Position numbers and translations under genes: made by a program. The notes beneath the pieces are model-generated. The model saw only the letters and a program-made list of their open reading frames with translations. It was not told where the DNA came from and did no database searches. A stretch of 13,644 bases of DNA from Boothiomyces macroporosus (taxonomy: Eukaryota > Chytridiomycota > Chytridiomycetes > Rhizophydiales > Terramycetaceae). The stretch is taken from contig JADGKB010000202.1 of the NCBI GenBank assembly GCA_027604185.1, positions 1 through 13,644 of the forward strand, in the 5' to 3' direction. Shown here piece by piece: positions 10,335 through 13,644 of the stretch. Every line of letters begins with the position of its first letter. Position 1 is the first letter of the stretch.

Positions 10335-10657
10335 TTCTGTGAAAAAAAAAGAAAAAAAATAAAAATATCCAAACCACAACAGAGTTGATGGTCTGAACCA
10401 ATAACCCTAACAATTGATTGTTGAAGTGAGCCATAAAGAGGTTATCTCTTTTTAATTGATTGAAATAGTCCTGTTTTGATATAAATTTTAATTAGACATA
10501 ATCCTATCTATTCTTGTATATACGTATTGAATAACGGGAAATATCTAATTCAATCCAATCAAATCCATCTTTAAAATCAGAACATTCAGAAATATCTGAA
10601 ATGCTGCGCCACTCTGTCATAAAATATTGTTATAACAATAACAGACAAAAAGATAGA
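10335..10657. promoter_or_regulatory. RRP5 upstream region between RRP5 and tRNA-iMet copy 2
   Basis: This non-coding stretch must hold the RRP5 promoter. On the minus strand the last 30 bases before the start codon are nearly all T and end in CACAG, either a poly(dA:dT) promoter tract or a 3' splice site of a leader intron. AACCCTAA lies at 10403-10410, about 70 bp upstream of the start codon; this matches the telo-box/Tbf1-type site reported in fungal ribosome-related promoters. A perfect 16-bp palindrome, TATTGTTATAACAATA, lies at 10625-10640 beside the tRNA terminator. I see no other gene here. Confidence 0.5.
10647..10651 (-). terminator. Pol III terminator of tRNA-iMet copy 2
   Basis: Five T residues on the minus strand begin six bases after the discriminator base. 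The same flank (atctatctttttgtct, minus strand) follows copy 3. Confidence 0.75.
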
Positions 10658-10729
10658 TAGCTTCGAAAGGTTTCGATCCTTTGACTTTCGGGTTATGAGC
10701 CCGACGAACTTCCGCTGTTCCACGAAGCT
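10658..10729 (-). tRNA. Initiator tRNA-Met (CAU), copy 2
   Basis: It is identical over all 72 nt to the copy at 273-344, with the same A1:U72 pair, GGG/CCC anticodon-stem pairs, A box and B box. It has a different 3' flank from copy 1 but shares its 3' flank with copy 3. Two TGAGTCA motifs (10760-10766 and 10772-10778) lie just upstream of its 5' end. The inverted hairpin/array module starts 131 bp further upstream relative to its transcription. Confidence 0.97.
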
Positions 10730-10864
10730 GTGATATACTGTGTTATTGGCTTCTTTTATTGAGTCACTTTGTGAGTCACTTTTGGGTGTTCAATAAGGTG
10801 TCTGAGTAAAGAAATAGTAAAACTAAAATAGCTTTTGCAGACTTCCAAATGGGTAAGATAAATA

Positions 10865-10944
10865 TATTAGATTAGCAGATTAGCTGGTTAACAGCTTAGT
10901 TGGTTAACAGCTTAGTTGGTTAGCAGATTAACTGGTTAACAGAT
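10865..10944 (-). repeat. Array of five 16-bp units, copy B
   Basis: Five 16-bp units (10929-10944, 10913-10928, 10897-10912, 10881-10896, 10865-10880) read on the minus strand have the same consensus as the array at 105-184, atctgttaaccaacta, with GTTAAC intact in three of them. Unit number, period and position relative to the hairpin match copy A exactly. Confidence 0.85.
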
Positions 10945-11064
10945 TAGTTGGTTGGTTGCGGTGAGGAACGACATGCCAGACATGCAGTCGTCGTCTGGCT
11001 TGGTGGAGTTGAAGCGAGTGCATGTCTGGCATGGCGTTCCTCACCGCAACCAATCAATTAATCT
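10941..11064. repeat. Long GC-rich imperfect palindrome (46-bp arms, 32-nt loop)
   Basis: The arms 10941-10986 and 11019-11064 are complementary at 43 of 46 positions. Two of the three mismatches would be G:T/G:U wobbles when the plus strand folds. The 32-nt loop (10987-11018) is also GC-rich. As DNA it could extrude a cruciform; as RNA it would form a very stable stem-loop. The central sequence is shared with 27-104. Confidence 0.9.
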
Positions 11065-11073
11065 AATATATTA

Positions 11074-11584
11074 AATTTCACATGCATATTTCCATTTGGT
11101 AATCTCATCATCACATACGAAAATAGTAACTGTAGTTTAAATATTACATCAAAAATAAAGTTTTTGAATGTGATTTGATTTTGTTTAAAGTTTACATTTA
11201 GCCTCAACATTTGTGTATAAATTTAGTGTATGCAAAACGCGTAGAGTAAACTAGCCGAATTAACTGAGGGAAATTGCCATATTTTGGCATGGTAAAAGTA
11301 TTTCTAATTTAATTTTAATTTTTTACATACGAAGAGATAGCATATAATCATTTGGAATCATAATCAATTGACCTGAGATTCAAATTGGTCAAAATAACCA
11401 TGATTTCTCAGCAGACAGTTTAAAACAAAAGTAAAATAACTAAAAGCCAGATACCGCTCAAGTACTAGTAAGATAAATTGTTTTCCGAGGAATACTGTTA
11501 GAAACTATCTATCCTAGAAAAATGCCTTCAAAAGACACTTGGGAAATAATCAATTTAATAATCTTTTAATTCAATGCTTATAAT
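11074..11584. other. Gene-free AT-rich region downstream of NTH1
   Basis: I see no coding region, tRNA or convincing structured RNA here. It contains short inverted repeats such as TGCCATATTTTGGCA near 11276 and presumably the 3' UTR and termination region of NTH1, whose stop codon is at 11585-11587. CCATTTGG at 11092-11099 mirrors CCAAATGG at 10845-10852 on the other side of the hairpin element, so the inverted symmetry may extend weakly beyond the 14-bp termini. Confidence 0.5.
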
Positions 11585-12505
11585 TTACCAATCAACATTT
11601 TTCCCTTTTCGGCTACCAATTTTAGGACATAAATGTGCAACTGGACAACTGCCACACATTGGATTAACAGGTTTGCAAAGCACTTGTCCATAACCAACAA
11701 GTAGAACGTTGACTTCTGACCAGTATTTCTTGTCTAGCCAATCCTGGAGTTGCGCTCTAGTTTGTTCTGGTGCTTTAGATTTAACCCACCCCAGTCGATT
11801 GCAAATTCTATGGACATGAGTATCTACCCCAATCCCTTCCACCAAATTCCAACATTCTTGCATTGCCAAATAGGCCATTTTAGGACCAACCCCTGGTAAA
11901 TCTAGCATTTCTTTCAAATTATTTGGAACGTCACCGTTATATTTTTCCAACAAAATATTGGCGGTTTTTTGGAGATACACTGTCTTTTTGTTATGATACC
12001 CAACTTTGGATATTAACTTGTTTAATTCTATTGGATCCATTTTGGCTATGTTTGATGGATTCAATCCTGCCTGTTTGAGGTTTGCAACAGCTTGAGCAGT
12101 AATAGGGTCTTTGGTTTGTGATGATAATTGAAGGGAGGTAAGTATTTGGTATCTCTTGATTTGCTCAGGCTCTGATTCATCAAACAGTTTGGCACATCCA
12201 ACAGTATCCACATCTGCCTTGTTTTCTTTTCTAAATTCTTTTATAAGTTGGTAAACCTGTTCCCAATTATTTGGTTTTTTGGATATACTATCAGAATAGT
12301 TTAAATCGATTGGCTCCTCTTTAACTGTGGTGAATTCCGATTTGATGGATTCCATTTTTACAGAGACATTCTCATTCAGCTCCAATGCAGTAGGACTTTC
12401 CACTTTGACCGACGGCACATCGAATTCCTTTTTTATCTTGATTTCTTCTGGATCCAATTTAATCTGCTTGTTTAATGCTGCTCTGGTCCTTGCAACTCTT
12501 TTCAT
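11585..12505 (-). CDS. NTH1: Endonuclease III-like DNA glycosylase/AP lyase, 306 aa
   Basis: This bifunctional base-excision repair enzyme removes oxidised pyrimidines and cuts the resulting abasic site. The helix-hairpin-helix motif LPGVGPKMA carries the catalytic lysine K209; the catalytic aspartate is D228 in GVDTHVHR. The C-terminal [4Fe-4S] cluster motif is complete: C277-x6-C284-x2-C287-x5-C293. LQLSSQTKD near 126-133 is the family substrate-pocket segment. The first 16 residues are basic with no acidic residue, compatible with a mitochondrial targeting or nuclear signal, since fungal homologues (Ntg1/Ntg2) act in both places. Residues 24-64 hold five SUMO-type motifs. The ATG at 12505 is the first in frame: a TAA lies two codons upstream. 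There is no intron. Its start codon is 5 bp from that of the divergent methyltransferase. Confidence 0.95.
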   Translation of the reverse strand: MKRVARTRAALNKQIKLDPEEIKIKKEFDVPSVKVESPTALELNENVSVKMESIKSEFTTVKEEPIDLNYSDSISKKPNNWEQVYQLIKEFRKENKADVDTVGCAKLFDESEPEQIKRYQILTSLQLSSQTKDPITAQAVANLKQAGLNPSNIAKMDPIELNKLISKVGYHNKKTVYLQKTANILLEKYNGDVPNNLKEMLDLPGVGPKMAYLAMQECWNLVEGIGVDTHVHRICNRLGWVKSKAPEQTRAQLQDWLDKKYWSEVNVLLVGYGQVLCKPVNPMCGSCPVAHLCPKIGSRKGKNVDW

Positions 12506-12510
12506 TTTTT

Positions 12511-13146
12511 ATGCTGCTAATCTGCGGAAAAGAATTTGAAGAGGCAGAGAGCGGAGAATTAGACATTAAGGGAACGAAGCTTCAATTTCCTCCCAGAAAG
12601 GATTTAGACGGCCATCACACGCTCCAGACAGCTTCAACGATATGGGATTGCAGTATTGTCCTAGCAAAATATATGGAGAGGAATGAACACTTGATTAAAA
12701 ATAAGGCAATCATCGAATTGGGATGCGGAAGAGGATTGGCTGGATTGGCATGTAGACTAGTGACAGAAAATTCCGTGGTATTGACGGATTTAGCACCAGT
12801 AATCCCGCCATTGAAAGAAACGATTGCACTCAACAAGTTGGCAAACATAGATGCTAAAGCCCTCGATTGGACAAACCGGAAGCATGGATTTCCAAAGTTT
12901 GAAGTGATACTGGCTGCTGATGTAGTATGGGTTTACGATTTAATCGAGGAATTTGTTACAGTCTTGGAAGAGCTCTCTAGTTCGACAACAACAATTTACT
13001 TGGCACATCAGTCCCGCTCCAATAGAGCAGATGAAAGGCTTTTTAATTTATTAGAAAACAAATTCCTGATACAGAAAACTCCTAGAGAGGAATTGGAATT
13101 CAATCACAGTAATGTGATAAACATTTATCAATTAAAGATGAAATAA
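12511..13146 (+). CDS. METTL21/family-16-type SAM-dependent protein methyltransferase, 211 aa
   Basis: This is a class I (seven-beta-strand) methyltransferase. Motif I is IIELGCGRGLAGLA at residues 67-80, followed by the acidic residue in VVLTDLAP (D93), a DW pair at 119-120, and the post-II segment ILAADVVWVYDL (133-144), typical of the METTL21 group that methylates lysines on proteins such as chaperones and elongation factors. The family-type upstream segment ...TASTIWDCSIVLAKYM is present. The specific substrate cannot be told. I chose the ATG at 12511; an upstream in-frame ATG at 12475 lies inside NTH1 antisense and would add a hydrophobic 12-residue stretch with no family counterpart. 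No intron is visible. It is head to head with NTH1 and ends one base from the stop codon of the small ORF on the opposite strand. Confidence 0.87.
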   Translation: MLLICGKEFEEAESGELDIKGTKLQFPPRKDLDGHHTLQTASTIWDCSIVLAKYMERNEHLIKNKAIIELGCGRGLAGLACRLVTENSVVLTDLAPVIPPLKETIALNKLANIDAKALDWTNRKHGFPKFEVILAADVVWVYDLIEEFVTVLEELSSSTTTIYLAHQSRSNRADERLFNLLENKFLIQKTPREELEFNHSNVINIYQLKMK

Positions 13147-13147
13147 A

Positions 13148-13288
13148 CTATTGACCTGCTTGCTTTATTTGCTTTCCAGCTTCCCTCCAAATCAAATCCA
13201 AAAACTCTTGATCCTTTGATACCTTAATTTGAAGTTTTGAAATATTTGAAATCAAATCGTGAGGCTGATAGTCGATATCCATTTCCAT
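13148..13288 (-). CDS. Hypothetical 46-aa protein, unknown function
   Basis: An ATG at 13288 opens 46 codons ending in TAG at 13148-13150. I do not recognise the product. It is hydrophilic, lacks Cys and membrane segments, and looks helical (DLISNISKLQIKV, EFLDLIWREAGKQIKQ). A second ATG is the third codon. An in-frame TGA six codons upstream, with no AG between it and the ATG, means an upstream exon would need an intron much longer than the others here. It is tail to tail with the methyltransferase, with one base between the stop codons. An ORF of this size can arise by chance, so the call is tentative; it could also be the last exon of a gene I cannot reconstruct. Confidence 0.35.
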   Translation of the reverse strand: MEMDIDYQPHDLISNISKLQIKVSKDQEFLDLIWREAGKQIKQAGQ

Positions 13289-13582
13289 GAAAAAGACAAC
13301 AATAAATCATGGAACTAACGTGCAAGCCTTTTGACTGGAAATGACTTGAATCCAGAGAAAACTGCATTTGGATATTATTCCGCTAAGCATTGGCGTAATA
13401 TTCAGTTTCTCAACAAGGTAATCCAAAGTAAATAACCGAAACTATAGAAAACAGAAAACAAAAGGTAACAAGATTGGTTATATAAAATCGCTGGGTGTGT
13501 AGTTTGAGAAAATTCTCCATTTCTATCATGCCCCAAAATTTGTGAAAACAAGTATAAAATTGAAAATAGACAAAAAGATAGA
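13289..13582. other. No confident gene; presumed upstream region of the small ORF
   Basis: The stretch is AT-rich. It contains TATATAAAA at 13479-13487 (plus strand) and several short minus-strand open stretches, none convincing. The last 20 bases form the shared 3' flank and T-run terminator of tRNA-iMet copy 3. Confidence 0.45.
13573..13577 (-). terminator. Pol III terminator of tRNA-iMet copy 3
   Basis: Five T residues on the minus strand stand in the same flank and at nearly the same distance from the tRNA as in copy 2. Confidence 0.7.
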
Positions 13583-13644
13583 TAGCTTCGAAAGGTTTCG
13601 ATCCTTTGACTTTCGGGTTATGAGCCCGACGAACTTCCGCTGTT
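13583..13644 (-). tRNA. Initiator tRNA-Met (CAU), copy 3, truncated by the window end
   Basis: The 62 nt present are identical to the 3' 62 nt of copies 1 and 2, including anticodon loop, T arm and 3' acceptor strand. The first 10 nt of the gene lie beyond the window. The 3' flank (agacaaaaagatagat on the plus strand) is the same as at copy 2, pointing to duplication of a unit larger than the tRNA itself. Confidence 0.95.

Larger units (their letters stand above)
10861..11073 (-). mobile_element. Hairpin-array element copy B (213 bp, 14-bp terminal inverted repeats); possible foldback/MITE-like element
   Basis: The element is bounded by a perfect 14-bp terminal inverted repeat (aatatattagatta at 10861 and its complement ending at 11073). 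Read on the minus strand it holds a long hairpin and then five 16-bp units. It has no coding capacity. Small size, terminal inverted repeats, AT-rich flanks and a second copy in the window suggest a nonautonomous transposable or foldback element, but I cannot define a target-site duplication and the mobile call is an inference. It lies between tRNA-iMet copy 2 and the NTH1 3' side. Confidence 0.55.

Noticed and set aside
11094..11115. Minus-strand GTGATGA as a C box of a C/D snoRNA
   Set aside because: No CTGA D box or terminal stem is present at a suitable distance.
12475..12510. Upstream in-frame ATG for the methyltransferase at 12475
   Set aside because: The extra residues are antisense to the NTH1 start region and form a hydrophobic stretch with no counterpart in METTL21-type enzymes.
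439..13146. Ciliate origin suggested by very short introns
   Set aside because: TAA and TAG act as stops and Gln is encoded by CAA/CAG throughout; Xrn1 and Rrp5 also read as fungal-type proteins.
13309..13520. Minus-strand two-exon reading (an ATG at 13520 joined across a 30-nt GT-AG stretch) upstream of the small ORF
   Set aside because: The intron would be longer than all others and lacks the short branch-to-AG layout; the product is unrecognised and ends in TGA before the small ORF.

Overview
The window looks like nuclear DNA of a eukaryote with a compact, AT-rich genome, most likely a fungus. The evidence is a eukaryotic initiator tRNA-Met present three times, spliced genes for Xrn1 and Rrp5, and an Xrn1 whose N-terminal half reads most like fungal Xrn1/Kem1 (family knowledge recalled, not searched). 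Genes end in TAA or TAG and Gln is CAA/CAG, so the standard code applies. I cannot name a phylum. Gene spacing is extremely tight (1 to 53 bases) and all 14 spliceosomal introns I could reconstruct are only 19-24 nt long, which is the most striking property of the window.

Layout. 1-344: a repeat module, made of a GC-rich hairpin-type sequence and five 16-bp units, followed by initiator tRNA-Met copy 1 (+). 439-4681 (-): XRN1, ten exons, 1350 aa. 4735-10334 (-): RRP5, six exons, 1831 aa, ending 53 bp before the XRN1 start codon. 10335-10657: RRP5 upstream region. 10658-10729 (-): tRNA-Met copy 2. 10861-11073: second copy of the repeat module in inverted orientation, with an almost perfect 46-bp-arm hairpin. 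11074-11584: no gene seen. 11585-12505 (-): endonuclease III homologue NTH1. 12511-13146 (+): METTL21-type methyltransferase, head to head with NTH1 with 5 bp between start codons. 13148-13288 (-): a 46-codon ORF of unknown function, tail to tail with the methyltransferase. 13583-13644 (-): tRNA-Met copy 3, cut by the window end.

How the parts relate. RRP5 (pre-rRNA processing) and XRN1 (5'-3' RNA decay) are co-oriented RNA-metabolism genes that are close enough to share transcription. NTH1 and the methyltransferase are divergent with essentially no room for a conventional promoter. The repeat module occurs twice, each time in the same order and orientation relative to an initiator tRNA-Met gene, and the two copies face each other across the XRN1-RRP5 block. 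The best candidates for something undescribed are the ultra-short intron set and the hairpin/16-bp-array/tRNA-iMet module. I saw no CRISPR array, toxin or viral gene.
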